Shown: positions 51,207-60,343 of the stretch, piece after piece
How positions within the stretch are numbered: position 1 is the stretch's first letter
Layout: each line of letters opens with the position of its first letter
Assembly (NCBI RefSeq): GCF_004345365.1
Contig: NZ_SLVF01000007.1
Location: 310,001-374,000 of the forward strand
Source of the DNA: Kribbella sp. VKM Ac-2568
GTDB taxonomy: Bacteria; Actinomycetota; Actinomycetes; Propionibacteriales; Kribbellaceae
Direction: 5' to 3'
Length of the DNA stretch: 64,000 nt
Translations under genes and position numbers: made by a program
The notes under the pieces: generated by a model
The model's input: the letters and a program-made list of their open reading frames with translations, nothing else
Databases searched by the model: none
Told to the model about the DNA's origin: nothing

Positions 51207-52106
51207 ATGACGACAACGACTGCGGTCACCCTGAGCGGCGTGACCAAGGAGTACGGCACAGTCCAGGCCGTGGCCGGGGTGGACCTCACCATCCGGTCGG
51301 GCGAAGTGGTGGCGCTGCTGGGCCCGAACGGCGCGGGCAAGTCGACCACGATCGAGATGCTGCTCGGCCTGGTCCGGCCCGACCAGGGCAGCGTGCAGGT
51401 TTTCGGTACCTCTGCCGTCGACGCGATCGCCGCGGGCCAGGTCGGCGTGATGCTGCAGAGCGGCGGGATCATCGAGGACGCCAAGGTGGGCGAGCTGCTG
51501 ACCCTGGTCGCCGGGCTGCACCGCAAGCCGCTGCCGGTGAAGGAGGCACTCGACCGCGCGGGGATCGCGGACCTGGCCGACCGCAAGATGAAGGGCCTGT
51601 CCGGCGGTCAGCAGCAGCGGGTGCGATTCGCGATGGCGATCATCCCGCAGCCCGACCTGATCGTGCTGGACGAGCCGACCACCGGGATGGACGTCGAGTC
51701 GCGCCGGGACTTCTGGGCCTCGATGCACGCCGAGACCGCGCGCGGCCGCACCGTGCTGTTCGCCACCCACTACCTCGAAGAGGCCGACGCGTACGCCGAC
51801 CGCGTGGTGCTGATGCGGGACGGCAAGGTCACCGCCGACGGCACCGCCGCACAGATCAAGGCGAGCGTGTCCGGCCGGACCATCCGGGCCACCGTGCCCG
51901 GCGCTGACCTGGCCACCCTCGCCGCGCTCCCCGGAGTACGGACGGTGGAGACGCGTGGCGACGTAGTACTGCTGCAGTGCGCCGACTCCGACGACACCCT
52001 GCGCTACCTGCTTTCCAACACTTCCGCCCATGACATCGAAGTGACCTCGGCCGACCTCGAGGACGCCGTACTGGCGATCAGCGCCGAACAGGAGACCCTC
52101 GCATGA
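51207..52106 (+). CDS. ABC-2 exporter ATPase
   Basis: A 299-residue ATPase: LLGPNGAGKSTTIEMLLGLV (Walker A), KGLSGGQQQRVRFAMAI (signature), LIVLDEPTTGMDVESRR (Walker B) and FATHYLEEADAYADRVV. The C-terminal 80 residues are the usual DrrA-like extension. The start ATG 51207 lacks a strong ribosome site. Its stop overlaps the permease ATG (ATGA, 52103-52106). Together with the DesK/DesR-like genes downstream it forms a typical drug/lipid exporter and sensor unit. Confidence 0.93.
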   Translation: MTTTTAVTLSGVTKEYGTVQAVAGVDLTIRSGEVVALLGPNGAGKSTTIEMLLGLVRPDQGSVQVFGTSAVDAIAAGQVGVMLQSGGIIEDAKVGELLTLVAGLHRKPLPVKEALDRAGIADLADRKMKGLSGGQQQRVRFAMAIIPQPDLIVLDEPTTGMDVESRRDFWASMHAETARGRTVLFATHYLEEADAYADRVVLMRDGKVTADGTAAQIKASVSGRTIRATVPGADLATLAALPGVRTVETRGDVVLLQCADSDDTLRYLLSNTSAHDIEVTSADLEDAVLAISAEQETLA

Positions 52107-52837
52107 ACCTCGACTACCTGCTCTTCGACATCAAGCGCACGCTGCGCAACCGCCGGGTGCTGATCTTCTCGATCCTCATGCCACTGATCCTCTTCGTCAT
52201 CTTCGGGATGAGCCTGAAGCAGACCGACACGGAGGCCGGCATCTCCGCGATCGCCTACGTGATGGTCAGTATGGCGATGTTCGGCTCGCTGTCCGCCGCG
52301 ATGAGCAGCGGCGGCGTGATCGCGATGGAACGCGACGGCGGCTGGAACCGGACCCTGCGGCTCACCCCGCTGAAGCCGCAGGCCTACGTGGTCACCAAGG
52401 TGATCCTGTCGCTGCTGCTGGCGATCCCGCCGCTGGTGGTCGTGTTCGCGGCCGGAATGATCTTCGGCCACGTGCACCTGAGCGCCGGCCAGTGGGCCTC
52501 GGTGGCGCTCGTCTCCTGGCTGGGCGCCCTGCCGTTCGCCGGGCTCGGCCTGGTCATCGGATACGTCGCGAAGCCCGACAGCGTCCAGCCGATCACCGGT
52601 CTGACCACCATGTTGATCGCCGCCTTCGGTGGACTGTGGCTGCCGGTCGAGTCGATGCCCTCGCTGATGAAGCACATCGCCGAGTTCACCCCGGCGTACT
52701 GGACCGGGCTGAGCTCCCGCAGCGCGCTGTCGCAGAGCGGCCTCGACATGCACGCCCTGCTGGTGGTGCTCGGCTGGACCGTGGTGCTCGGCGCCATCGG
52801 CCTGCGCCGCTTCCGCGCCGACACCGCCCGCGCCTGA
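52103..52837 (+). CDS. ABC-2 exporter permease
   Basis: A 244-residue ABC-2 membrane protein with six helices. The initial DIKRTLRNRRVLIFSILMP amphipathic start and the late block FGGLWLPVESMPSLMKHIAEFTPAYW are typical of DrrB/LinH-type subunits. Coupled to the ATPase by ATGA. The substrate cannot be told from sequence; membrane-active antibiotics or lipids are common for exporters next to DesK-type sensors. Confidence 0.92.
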   Translation: MNLDYLLFDIKRTLRNRRVLIFSILMPLILFVIFGMSLKQTDTEAGISAIAYVMVSMAMFGSLSAAMSSGGVIAMERDGGWNRTLRLTPLKPQAYVVTKVILSLLLAIPPLVVVFAAGMIFGHVHLSAGQWASVALVSWLGALPFAGLGLVIGYVAKPDSVQPITGLTTMLIAAFGGLWLPVESMPSLMKHIAEFTPAYWTGLSSRSALSQSGLDMHALLVVLGWTVVLGAIGLRRFRADTARA

Positions 52838-52873
52838 CTCCGGTCCTTCGACCCCGACAGATAGCGTGACAGC

Positions 52874-54019
52874 GTGACGTTCATCAACCAGCCGATCCCG
52901 GACGGGCCGGTGCCGGGACCCTTCGGGGACCTCCGCCGGCGCGCCGGGATCGGCTGGCTGTTCGCGGGGGTCTGGCTGGTCTTCCTGAGCAAGCCGCTCG
53001 GCGAGATCCTGAAGCACCGGGAGATGGCCGAGCGGGTGCTCGGGATCGCCGCGCTGGCGCTCTTCGCGCTCGGCTACCTCGGATTCTTCGGCTGGGCCCG
53101 CTACCAGAACCGTCAGGGCACGCAACTGCCGGTCGTCGTGCGGATCGGCTTCCTCGTCGCCCTGCTCGCCATGACCGCGCTGATGATCCCGGCCGCGGGC
53201 GAGAGCAGTCTGACCACCCTCGTGTACGTCGAGGCGCTGGGCATGATGTTGCTCCCCCTGCGAGCCGGGGTGTTCCTCGGGCTGACGCTGCTGGCGCTCG
53301 TCGAGATCTCCCTGCGGCTGGTCCCGGGCTGGCACGACGACGGCACGTACGGATTCTCGATCGTGCTCGGCGGGTTGGCGGTGTTCGGGCTGCGGCGGGC
53401 GATCCTGCGCAGCGTCGAGCTCGCCGAGGCCCGGAAGGACTTCGCCGAACTGGCCGTGCAGGAGGAGCGGAACCGGTTCGCGCGGGACCTGCACGACATC
53501 CTCGGGCACTCGCTCACGGTGATCACGGTGAAGGCCGAGCTGGCCGGGCGTCTGATCCCGGCCAATCCGGACCGTGCGGCCGCCGAGGTCGCCGATGTGG
53601 AACAACTCGCACGCGCGGCGCTGGCCGACGTACGGGCGGCTGTTGCGGGGTACCGCGAGTTGAGTCTTGCAGGCGAGCTGGTGGCTGCCCGGGCGGCGCT
53701 GCAGGCGGCTGAGATCAGGGCGGACCTCCCGACGACGGTGGACGAGGTGCCGGAGAAGAACCGCGAGCTGTTCGCCTGGGTGGTGCGCGAGGGAGTCACG
53801 AACGTGATCCGGCATTCGGGCGCCAAGCGATGCCGGATCGAGCTCGGCAAGTCGTCGATCGAGGTGATCGACGACGGCAAGGGACCGACTCCCAGCGGTG
53901 AGATGTCCGGGCACGGGCTGATCGGGCTGCGTGAGCGGGCGAACCAGACCGGCGCGACCGTGACCGTCGGGACCGCGCCGAACGGTGGGTTCCGGCTGGC
54001 TGTCAGAGTTGACCCGTGA
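52874..54019 (+). CDS. DesK/NarL-type sensor histidine kinase
   Basis: A 381-residue sensor with five or six helices over residues 25-180 and little extracytoplasmic sequence, so it probably senses the membrane state. The HisKA_3 box FARDLHDILGHSLTVITVK holds His207; the ATP domain has VVREGVTNVIRHSGAKRC and IDDGKGPTPSGEMSGHGLIG (split). The start is GTG 52874. It overlaps the response regulator gene (GTGA at 54016-54019). Expected to control the ABC-2 exporter just upstream. Confidence 0.94.
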   Translation: MTFINQPIPDGPVPGPFGDLRRRAGIGWLFAGVWLVFLSKPLGEILKHREMAERVLGIAALALFALGYLGFFGWARYQNRQGTQLPVVVRIGFLVALLAMTALMIPAAGESSLTTLVYVEALGMMLLPLRAGVFLGLTLLALVEISLRLVPGWHDDGTYGFSIVLGGLAVFGLRRAILRSVELAEARKDFAELAVQEERNRFARDLHDILGHSLTVITVKAELAGRLIPANPDRAAAEVADVEQLARAALADVRAAVAGYRELSLAGELVAARAALQAAEIRADLPTTVDEVPEKNRELFAWVVREGVTNVIRHSGAKRCRIELGKSSIEVIDDGKGPTPSGEMSGHGLIGLRERANQTGATVTVGTAPNGGFRLAVRVDP

Positions 54020-54624
54020 GCATCCGACTGCTGATCGCGGACGATCAGGCACTCGTCCGGGGAGCCCTGGCCGCGCTGCTGGACCTGGAACCGGATCTCG
54101 AGGTGGTGGCCCAGATCGGCCGGGGCGACGAGGTCGTCGAAGCCGCTCGTAGTTCGAAGCCGGACGTGGCTCTCCTGGACGTCGAGATGCCCGGGCTGGA
54201 CGGGATCGAGGCAGCCGCCGCGCTGCGGTCCGCAGTACCGGGGGTTCGGGTGCTGATGGTGACCACGTTCGGCCGGCCGGGGTATCTGCGCCGCGCTATG
54301 GAGGCCGGCGCTGCGGGATTCGTCGTCAAGGACACCCCTGCCGCGCAGTTGGCCGATGCTGTACGGCGGGTCAGCCAGGGGCTCCGGGTGGTCGACCCGT
54401 CGCTGGCCGCTGAGACCCTCGTGGCGGGCACGAGCCCGCTGACCGCTCGGGAGTCCGACGTACTGCGGACCGCTCGCGAAGGGGGCACCGTCGCGGACAT
54501 CGCGCGCGAGCTCCACCTCTCTGAGGGGACCGTCCGCAACCACCTCTCCGCCGCCATCGGCAAGACCGGCGCCCGGACGCGGGCCGAAGCGGTCCGGATA
54601 GCCAACGACAACGGCTGGCTCTGA
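54016..54624 (+). CDS. NarL/LuxR-type response regulator
   Basis: A 202-residue regulator: receiver with Asp55 (VALLDVEMPG), Lys105 (FVVKDTPAA) and C-terminal LuxR-type HTH from about residue 137 (LTARESDVLRTAREGG, VADIARELHLSEGTVRNHLS). GTG 54016 overlaps the kinase stop. It is the partner of the DesK-type kinase and the last gene of the exporter/two-component run. Confidence 0.95.
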   Translation: MSIRLLIADDQALVRGALAALLDLEPDLEVVAQIGRGDEVVEAARSSKPDVALLDVEMPGLDGIEAAAALRSAVPGVRVLMVTTFGRPGYLRRAMEAGAAGFVVKDTPAAQLADAVRRVSQGLRVVDPSLAAETLVAGTSPLTARESDVLRTAREGGTVADIARELHLSEGTVRNHLSAAIGKTGARTRAEAVRIANDNGWL

Positions 54625-54705
54625 CCGGAGACCGGACGCCACACCGGGCGATGACTGGTAGTGAGGTTTGAATTAGGCTGACAGCTGGGGGAAAGGGGCC
54701 TTGTG

Positions 54706-55800
54706 ATGTCGATCGAGCATTTCAGTACCAAGGGGCGGCTGGCCGACACGGGTGAGGGGATCACCGGCGACGAGTTGCAGTTGGCGGCCCGGAATCACGG
54801 GATCCCGCTGGAGGCGTTGCGGTACGAACTGACGCCGCCCGGGTTGCACTACGTGCTGGTGCACTACGACATCCCGGCCACGAACGCGTCGACCTGGCGG
54901 CTGACAGTTGATGGTTGCGTCGAGCAACCACTGTCTTTCGGGCTGACCGAGCTGCGGGCGATGGGGCGGGAGACCGTCCGGGTCACCTTGGAGTGCGCGG
55001 GCAACGGTCGTGCCGGGCTGCATCCGCGGCCGATCAGTCAGCCCTGGCTGATGGAGGCCGTCGGCACGGCCGAGTGGACCGGTGCACCGCTGGCGAACCT
55101 GCTCCGCGCGGCCGGACTGCGCGAGGACGCGGTGGACGTCGTCTTCACCGGCGCGGACCACGGCTTCGAGCGCGGGGTCGAGCAGGACTACCAGCGCGGG
55201 CTGACCGTCGCCGAAGCACTCGAGGCCGGCGCGCTGGTCGCCTGGGAGATGAACGGGATGCCGCTGCCGCCGCAGCACGGGTATCCGCTGCGGCTGATCG
55301 TGCCCGGCTGGTACGGCATGGCCAGCGTGAAGTGGTTGCGATCGATCGAGGTGATCGACCACGAGTTCGCCGGGTACCAGAACGCGGTCGCCTACCGGTT
55401 CCGCCAGGAGTCGGGCGAGGACGGCGTCGCGGTGACCCGGATCGAGCCGCGCGCACTGCTGATCCCGCCCGGCCACCCGGACTTCATGAGCCGCCACCGG
55501 TTCGTTGCCGCAGGCACCGTCACGCTGCAGGGCCGGGCGTGGTCGGGGTGGGCCCCGATCGAGCGGGTCGAGGTCAGCGTCGACGCCGGAGTCAGCTGGC
55601 AGGACGCGAAACTCGATGCCGCGAGCGACGACCTTGCGTGGCGTGGCTTCGAGTACGACTGGGACGCGCGTCCGGGCGAGCACGTGCTGACGGTCCGCGG
55701 GTACGACGAGAGCGGCCGGGTGCAGCCGATCGAGGCGCCGTGGAACCGCGGCGGCTTCGCGAACAACTCGGCCCAGCGGATCACCGTGCTGGTGCGGTAA
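54706..55800 (+). CDS. Sulfite-oxidase-like molybdopterin enzyme
   Basis: A 364-residue cytosolic oxidoreductase of the sulfite oxidase family: molybdopterin domain with Cys97 as Mo ligand (LECAGNGRAGLHP), the block LIVPGWYGMASVKWL, and a C-terminal Mo-co dimerisation domain (VTLQGRAWSGWAPIERVEVSVD split). There is no haem domain and no signal peptide, unlike YedY or eukaryotic sulfite oxidase. ATG 54706 is preceded by AAAGGGG. Substrate could be sulfite or an organic S-/N-oxide; unknown. The 3' end overlaps the RDD gene by 20 bp. Confidence 0.92.
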   Translation: MSIEHFSTKGRLADTGEGITGDELQLAARNHGIPLEALRYELTPPGLHYVLVHYDIPATNASTWRLTVDGCVEQPLSFGLTELRAMGRETVRVTLECAGNGRAGLHPRPISQPWLMEAVGTAEWTGAPLANLLRAAGLREDAVDVVFTGADHGFERGVEQDYQRGLTVAEALEAGALVAWEMNGMPLPPQHGYPLRLIVPGWYGMASVKWLRSIEVIDHEFAGYQNAVAYRFRQESGEDGVAVTRIEPRALLIPPGHPDFMSRHRFVAAGTVTLQGRAWSGWAPIERVEVSVDAGVSWQDAKLDAASDDLAWRGFEYDWDARPGEHVLTVRGYDESGRVQPIEAPWNRGGFANNSAQRITVLVR

Positions 55801-56284
55801 TCACCTGGGTGCCACTCAATACGTCGTACGGAGTTCGCGGTAGGAGGATCGACCAGAGCCAGGCGAGCAGTACGCCGTACGTGAGGATCGTGAGGACGGT
55901 CAGCCAGGCGCCCTCGGAGCCGGCCGCGAACCCGTAAGCGACCGTGTGCCCGAGCTCCCAGGGCAGCGCGACCTTCAGGGAATTCCGTACGAGCGTGCGA
56001 CCGAAGGTGGCTCGTTCGCCTAGTCGGCCGACCACCCTGAGGCCGCGGAGGCGCTTGCCGGGAGTGGCCTGGTGCGGTCCCGACTCGCACCAGGCCAGCC
56101 AGCAGGTCACCGGCACGATCAGGATGAGGAACGCGCCGAGGTTGAGCACCCACCCGGGGACGTCGACACCCGCGCTGTGCACGAGCAGGCCGATCGGCAC
56201 GAGTACAGCCGGCAGGATCAGGATGCAGAGCCAGTCGACCAGCCAGGCAGTCAGACGGCGCCAGGCCAGCTGTCGGGTACGCAT
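55781..56284 (-). CDS. RDD-family membrane protein
   Basis: A 167-residue protein with three or four helices. RDD marks are present: Arg-Asp in RRLTAWLVDWLCI and the later GKRLRGLRVV after HQATPG. RDD proteins are of varied function (some affect ion transport). ATG 56282-56284 has AAAGGGTGGG upstream. It converges on the molybdoenzyme gene with a 20-bp 3' overlap. Confidence 0.88.
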   Translation of the reverse strand: MRTRQLAWRRLTAWLVDWLCILILPAVLVPIGLLVHSAGVDVPGWVLNLGAFLILIVPVTCWLAWCESGPHQATPGKRLRGLRVVGRLGERATFGRTLVRNSLKVALPWELGHTVAYGFAAGSEGAWLTVLTILTYGVLLAWLWSILLPRTPYDVLSGTQVITAPAR

Positions 56285-56403
56285 GCGCCCACCCTTTCGC
56301 ATCTTCGCGACCAGCCGCGTGTCGGGTCGCGAAATCGGCGTCCGGCGGTTTCATGATGGGAAGTGGGCAACGCACGATTTCTCACCTCACGGGGATGCGG
56401 GCG

Positions 56404-56640
56404 ATGAACACACTGGGCACGGAGATCCACCTGCACGCAAGAGTCTTCCGAGCAGGCTGCGACTGGTACGCCGACATCGACGACCACCTCGACCCACAAC
56501 CGGACGACCCCTTCTGGTACGGCTACTACGACACCCAGCGAGCCGCCATCGATGCCGCCTGCGAACGCATAGCCGCCTTCAACCGAGCCCGCGCCGAACG
56601 CATCAGCCAACAGTTGTTGTCGTTGGCAAGTATCAGCTGA
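56404..56640 (+). CDS. Small hypothetical protein
   Basis: A 78-residue soluble protein: N-terminal TEIHLHARVFRAGCDWYADID, then HLDPQPDDPFWYGYYDTQRAA and a C-terminal helix (IDAACERIAAFNRARAERI). The composition (Trp/Tyr-rich centre) and codon bias look like a real protein. The start is uncertain: ATG 56404, 56395 or 56353. No family recognised; the flanking genes give no clue. Confidence 0.55.
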   Translation: MNTLGTEIHLHARVFRAGCDWYADIDDHLDPQPDDPFWYGYYDTQRAAIDAACERIAAFNRARAERISQQLLSLASIS

Positions 56641-56785
56641 GGGCGGTACCCGGTTCCGGACCTTGTGCACGCTCCGAGCATCCTGCCGTGCGCAGACCGC
56701 TCAGGCGGTGCACAAAGTCAGCTCGGCACCTGGTCGCGGTGTCGAGCGGCCGATGGAGGAGGCGCGATGCGGGCCGAAGGACAAG

Positions 56786-58276
56786 TCACTCCGGTTTGTT
56801 GCCTACGGCACCGCCGATCTTGTACGGCGTGCTGACGCCTTCGTAGGCCAGATGCGTCATCAGCCCTTCAGACGCGTGGGGGAGGTTGTGGCAGTGGTCC
56901 ATCCAGATGCCTGGGTTGTCGGCCAGGAAGGCTATTTCATAGCTTTCGTCGTCGCCTACCTCGAGAGTGTCGACCCACCACGGTGAGCCCGTGGCGGCCA
57001 CTCCGTTGCGGGAGAGGACGACGGCGTGGTGGCCGTGGAGGTGCATGGGGTGGGCCTGGCCGCTGGTGTTGCTGATCTTCATCCGCACCACGTCTCCCTC
57101 GGCGACCATGAACATCGGCACGTCAGGGAACTTGTGGCCGTTGATCGTCCACCACAACCCGGGTACGCCGTCCAGGAACCCCGGCCGTCTGCCGATCCGG
57201 TACTCGAAGGACCGGTCCGCCTTCGCCGGGTCCAACCCCAGCGGCGCCGAAGTCCCATAGCTCAACAAATCAACGGTTTCCGACCACAGCGCGTCCCCAG
57301 GCACCTCAGCATCGGCCGGTCCGATCGCCATCGACACAGCAGCAGAACCAGCATCCAACCGCAAGGCGCCCCGCGCAGGAACGACCGCCTCGAGATCCAC
57401 CCGAGCCCCAGCGGCCAACGCATATCCAGCAGTCACAGGAGTCGGCCCGTGCACCTCACGCCCGTCGACCGCGATCACCTTGTACGGCGCCCCGACCAAC
57501 CCCGTCCGGACGATCGCGTTGTCCGTGTTGATCACCCGCACCCGGACCGACGTCCCGGCAGGCGCATCCACTCGCTGAGTGCCGGTGCGCCCGTTGATGG
57601 TCCGCTTGCCGTCGTACGTGTGGATCGCGGCAACCACCTCGTGAGCACCGGCCTCACGAGCACCAGCCCCGCGACTGCCGGCCGCAGTACCGCGCGGCGA
57701 GATCACGATCGTGCCGAAGAGACCACCGCGGACCTCCTCGCTCGACACCTGGTGCGAGTGGTACCAATACGTCCCCACCTGCTCCGCCCGGAATCGGTAC
57801 ACGTGCCTCCCTCCGACCGGTACTGCGTCCTGCGTGACCCCGGCGACCCCGTCCTCCGCGTTCGGTACGTCGATGCCGTGCCAGTGCAAGGTGGCTCCGT
57901 CCGGCACGGACTCGTTCACCAGGGTCACCTCGACAACGTCACCCTGACGCGCCTGGATCAGCGGGCCCGGCGAACTGCCGTTCAGGGTGAACCCGTCGAC
58001 CGATTCCCCGCTGGCGAGGGTGAACTTCTGCTTCCGAGCGGTCAGCGTCACCGCGACATCCGGCGTACTGGAGGTCGGACCCACCAGATCCGCCACGCTC
58101 TTCCCGCCATGGTGCATGTGCTCCGCGGACGACGGCCCGCCACCGTAGTCGGCGTACCCCATGTCCATCGCCGAGTAGTTGCCGGGGACGAGGCTGGTCG
58201 CCCAGAGGTAGGCCAGCGGTACAAGCACCGCCAGCGCCACCCCGAGGGCGACCAGTCGCCCCTTCCACCTAGCCAC
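56786..58276 (-). CDS. Membrane-anchored multicopper oxidase
   Basis: A 496-residue cell-envelope copper enzyme with one N-terminal helix (about residues 8-30) and a His/Met-rich linker (YSAMDMGYADYGGG, AEHMHHGGKS). Three cupredoxin domains follow. Type 2/3 copper ligands appear as HWHG (131-134), YHSHQ (172-176), HPMHLHGHH and DHCHNLPHASEGLM (from 460, with the type 1 Cys). It could oxidise Cu(I), phenolics or Fe(II). The GTG at 58274-58276 overlaps the upstream gene by eight bases, so I prefer it to a longer start. Last gene of a three-gene coupled operon. Confidence 0.93.
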   Translation of the reverse strand: MARWKGRLVALGVALAVLVPLAYLWATSLVPGNYSAMDMGYADYGGGPSSAEHMHHGGKSVADLVGPTSSTPDVAVTLTARKQKFTLASGESVDGFTLNGSSPGPLIQARQGDVVEVTLVNESVPDGATLHWHGIDVPNAEDGVAGVTQDAVPVGGRHVYRFRAEQVGTYWYHSHQVSSEEVRGGLFGTIVISPRGTAAGSRGAGAREAGAHEVVAAIHTYDGKRTINGRTGTQRVDAPAGTSVRVRVINTDNAIVRTGLVGAPYKVIAVDGREVHGPTPVTAGYALAAGARVDLEAVVPARGALRLDAGSAAVSMAIGPADAEVPGDALWSETVDLLSYGTSAPLGLDPAKADRSFEYRIGRRPGFLDGVPGLWWTINGHKFPDVPMFMVAEGDVVRMKISNTSGQAHPMHLHGHHAVVLSRNGVAATGSPWWVDTLEVGDDESYEIAFLADNPGIWMDHCHNLPHASEGLMTHLAYEGVSTPYKIGGAVGNKPE

Positions 58277-58682
58277 TAGTCGCGGGCTGGGCCACGGTGG
58301 CGGCCCGTCGGGACGCGGCGCCGGCCACACCGGCGATCGCGAGCCCGTTGATGCCGTGCAGGATGCCGAGCGCCGGTACTCCGAACGACACGATCGCGAG
58401 CAGGAACTGCAGGACCACCAGACCGACGACGATCCCGGCCAGCGTGCGGCCGCGCGGTACGTCGGTCAGGAAGGACACGATCAGGAACACCAGCGCGAGC
58501 AGCCCGATCGCCGTACCGGCGATGCTGTGGAAGCTCTGCCCGAAGTTGCTGTAGTCCGCGCCGATGGTGGTCCCGTCCTCGGCGTCGCTGGCGATGGTGA
58601 ACCCGGCCAGCGCGATCGACGCGACCTGGAGCACTACCGCCACCGCGATCGCGGACGCGAGCACCCGATAGACCGCCCTCAT
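58269..58682 (-). CDS. Four-helix membrane protein (DUF6220-like)
   Basis: A 137-residue protein with four helices (LASAIAVAVVLQVASIAL, then GTAIGLLALVFLIVSFL, GIVVGLVVLQFLLAIVSF and LGILHGINGLAIAGVAG). Two histidines in FHSIAGT and ILHGINGL lie in adjacent helices, as in small di-haem-like cytochrome proteins; haem binding is only a guess. The family resembles DUF6220. It is coupled by ATGA to DUF1707 upstream and overlaps the multicopper oxidase gene downstream. Confidence 0.82.
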   Translation of the reverse strand: MRAVYRVLASAIAVAVVLQVASIALAGFTIASDAEDGTTIGADYSNFGQSFHSIAGTAIGLLALVFLIVSFLTDVPRGRTLAGIVVGLVVLQFLLAIVSFGVPALGILHGINGLAIAGVAGAASRRAATVAQPATSG

Positions 58683-59191
58683 GCCCGACGCTCCTGCTTG
58701 CGCTTCTTGTAGATCACGACGCCGGCCACGATCAGCAGCAGCGGCAGCACCGGCGGGTGCCCACCGCCGACCACACAACCGATCGACGCCAGTACTCCGA
58801 TCACAGCGAGCGCGATCAACAGCGGGAACGGGATCGTCCCGAACGGCTCCTTCGCGGCCCACGGCGGCCCGGCGCTGCTCCACTGCCCCTGACTGGGACC
58901 GCCCTGACGTGCGGCGTTCGTGTCCTGCGGCGCGGTCCACGGCGGCCGCGTCCAACCCCACGGCGCGCCTTGCTCAGCCTGATCCTCAGCGGCCGGCCGC
59001 TCGCCGGGAAGATCCGCGAACAACCCCGCGAGGTCCTCCTGGGTCTTCGCCTGCAGCGCCTCGCCGACGCGCTCCTGGTGCTCCTCCGCGCTCAACCGGC
59101 CGGCCTCGTAGTGAGCGCCGAGCCGCTTGACCGCGTCTTCCCTCTCCTGGTCGCCAATGCGGATGCTTCCGCCCGGCCTCTCCTCGTTCAT
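58679..59191 (-). CDS. DUF1707 SHOCT-like membrane protein
   Basis: A 170-residue protein: N-terminal DUF1707 domain (RIGDQEREDAVKRLGAHYEAGRLSAEEHQERV in pieces, ALQAKTQEDLAGLFADLP), a Pro/Trp-rich linker and two C-terminal helices (FPLLIALAVIGVLASIGCVV, then VLPLLLIVAGVVIY). DUF1707 proteins are abundant in actinobacteria, with no established role. First gene of the operon with the four-helix protein and multicopper oxidase; ATG 59189-59191. Confidence 0.9.
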   Translation of the reverse strand: MNEERPGGSIRIGDQEREDAVKRLGAHYEAGRLSAEEHQERVGEALQAKTQEDLAGLFADLPGERPAAEDQAEQGAPWGWTRPPWTAPQDTNAARQGGPSQGQWSSAGPPWAAKEPFGTIPFPLLIALAVIGVLASIGCVVGGGHPPVLPLLLIVAGVVIYKKRKQERRA

Positions 59192-59521
59192 GACACTCCT
59201 CGATGCTCGCGATTTCCGACTGCACCGATCGTGTCCTCCGGGACCCCTTCACCGCGTCGCCTCGGCGGCTACACCTCGGCTACTCCAGCCGACGCACCCT
59301 GCACCCCTGGACGCAGTACGACGTACTCCCGCTGGGGTATGCCGTACCAGGGACCGGGCCAGGGTCGAACCCCCAGCGGGCGAAAATCGGATGATCCGGA
59401 AACGCTGATCGGGTTAGGGTCGACAACGGTCGCGCCGATCCGTGTGGCCGCCGGCAGACTCCGGCTATCCAGTGAGGCGGCTCCCCCAGTCTGCGTGGAG
59501 TCGCGGAACGGATGGCGTCCC
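59192..59521. other. Divergent intergenic region with a 10-bp inverted repeat
   Basis: The 330-bp gap separates the DUF1707 operon from the COG4586-type exporter. No gene is supported. CCCGCTGGGG (59328-59337) and CCCCAGCGGG (59371-59380) form a perfect inverted repeat with a 33-bp spacer; GTAC-containing words cluster inside (GTACGACGTAC at 59317-59327, CCGTACC at 59343-59349). Confidence 0.5.
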
Positions 59522-60343
59522 ATGCCCAAATCCGGCGAACCAGCGATCCGCGCCGAGGGACTCACCAAGACCTACCGCTACACCGAGCAGAGCCCCGGGT
59601 TGACCGGTGCGCTGAAGGGCGTGTTCCGCCCCGACCGGCGGGAACGCCTGGCGGTCGACGCCCTCGAGTTGACGGTGCCGCGCGGCCAGATCATCGGCCT
59701 GCTCGGTCCGAACGGCGCGGGCAAGACCACCACGATCAAGATGCTCTGCGGCCTACTGCGGCCGACGGAAGGCGAGCTCGAGGTTCTCGGCCATCGACCG
59801 TCCCGCCGCGGCTTCGACTTCCTGTCCCGGATCTCGGTCGTGTTCGGCCAGAAGTCGATGCTCTGGTGGGACGTCTCGACGTACGACTCGCTGGTGATCC
59901 ATCGGGAGATGTATGCCATCCCCAAGCCGCGGTTCGACCGCAGCGTCGACGATCTCGCCGAACGGTTGGGGATCCAGGACATCCTGCACGTCCCGGTCCG
60001 GAAACTGTCGCTCGGACAGCGGATGCGGTGCGAGTTGGTGCTGGCGTTGTTGCACGGCCCGGAACTGCTGTTCGCCGACGAGCCGACCGTCGGTCTCGAC
60101 GTGGTCGCCAAGCTCAGCGTCCGCAGGTTCCTCGCCGAGCTGAACCGCGACCTCGGTACCACGATCGTGCTCACCAGCCACGACATGAACGACGTGGCCG
60201 CACTCTGCGAACGCGTCGTCGTGATCAACCACGGCGTGACCATCTTCGACGGCGATCTCACCGCCCTGCGCGGCCACGCGGACGCCGGCGGCGAGGCGGA
60301 TCTCGACCAGGTGATGTCGAATCTCTTCACGGCGGGTTCATGA
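59522..60343 (+). CDS. ABC exporter ATPase, COG4586 type
   Basis: A 273-residue ATPase with the features of the COG4586 group, which pair with COG4587 and COG3694 permeases: GALKGVFRPDRRERLAVDAL, LLGPNGAGKTTTIKMLCGLL (Walker A), VFGQKSMLWWDVSTYDSLVI, KLSLGQRMRCELVLALLH (signature) and LLFADEPTVGLDVVAK (Walker B). ATG 59522. Its stop overlaps the next ATG (ATGA). No substrate is known for this transporter group. Confidence 0.93.
   Translation: MPKSGEPAIRAEGLTKTYRYTEQSPGLTGALKGVFRPDRRERLAVDALELTVPRGQIIGLLGPNGAGKTTTIKMLCGLLRPTEGELEVLGHRPSRRGFDFLSRISVVFGQKSMLWWDVSTYDSLVIHREMYAIPKPRFDRSVDDLAERLGIQDILHVPVRKLSLGQRMRCELVLALLHGPELLFADEPTVGLDVVAKLSVRRFLAELNRDLGTTIVLTSHDMNDVAALCERVVVINHGVTIFDGDLTALRGHADAGGEADLDQVMSNLFTAGS

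Noticed and set aside
49409-51586. A 725-codon minus-strand frame across the TetR and EamA genes
   Set aside because: Shadow of two recognisable plus-strand genes, with a low-complexity translation.
56663-56986. A 107-codon plus-strand frame opposite the multicopper oxidase C-terminus
   Set aside because: It is antisense to the conserved HCH copper-binding region of the oxidase and has no motif of its own.
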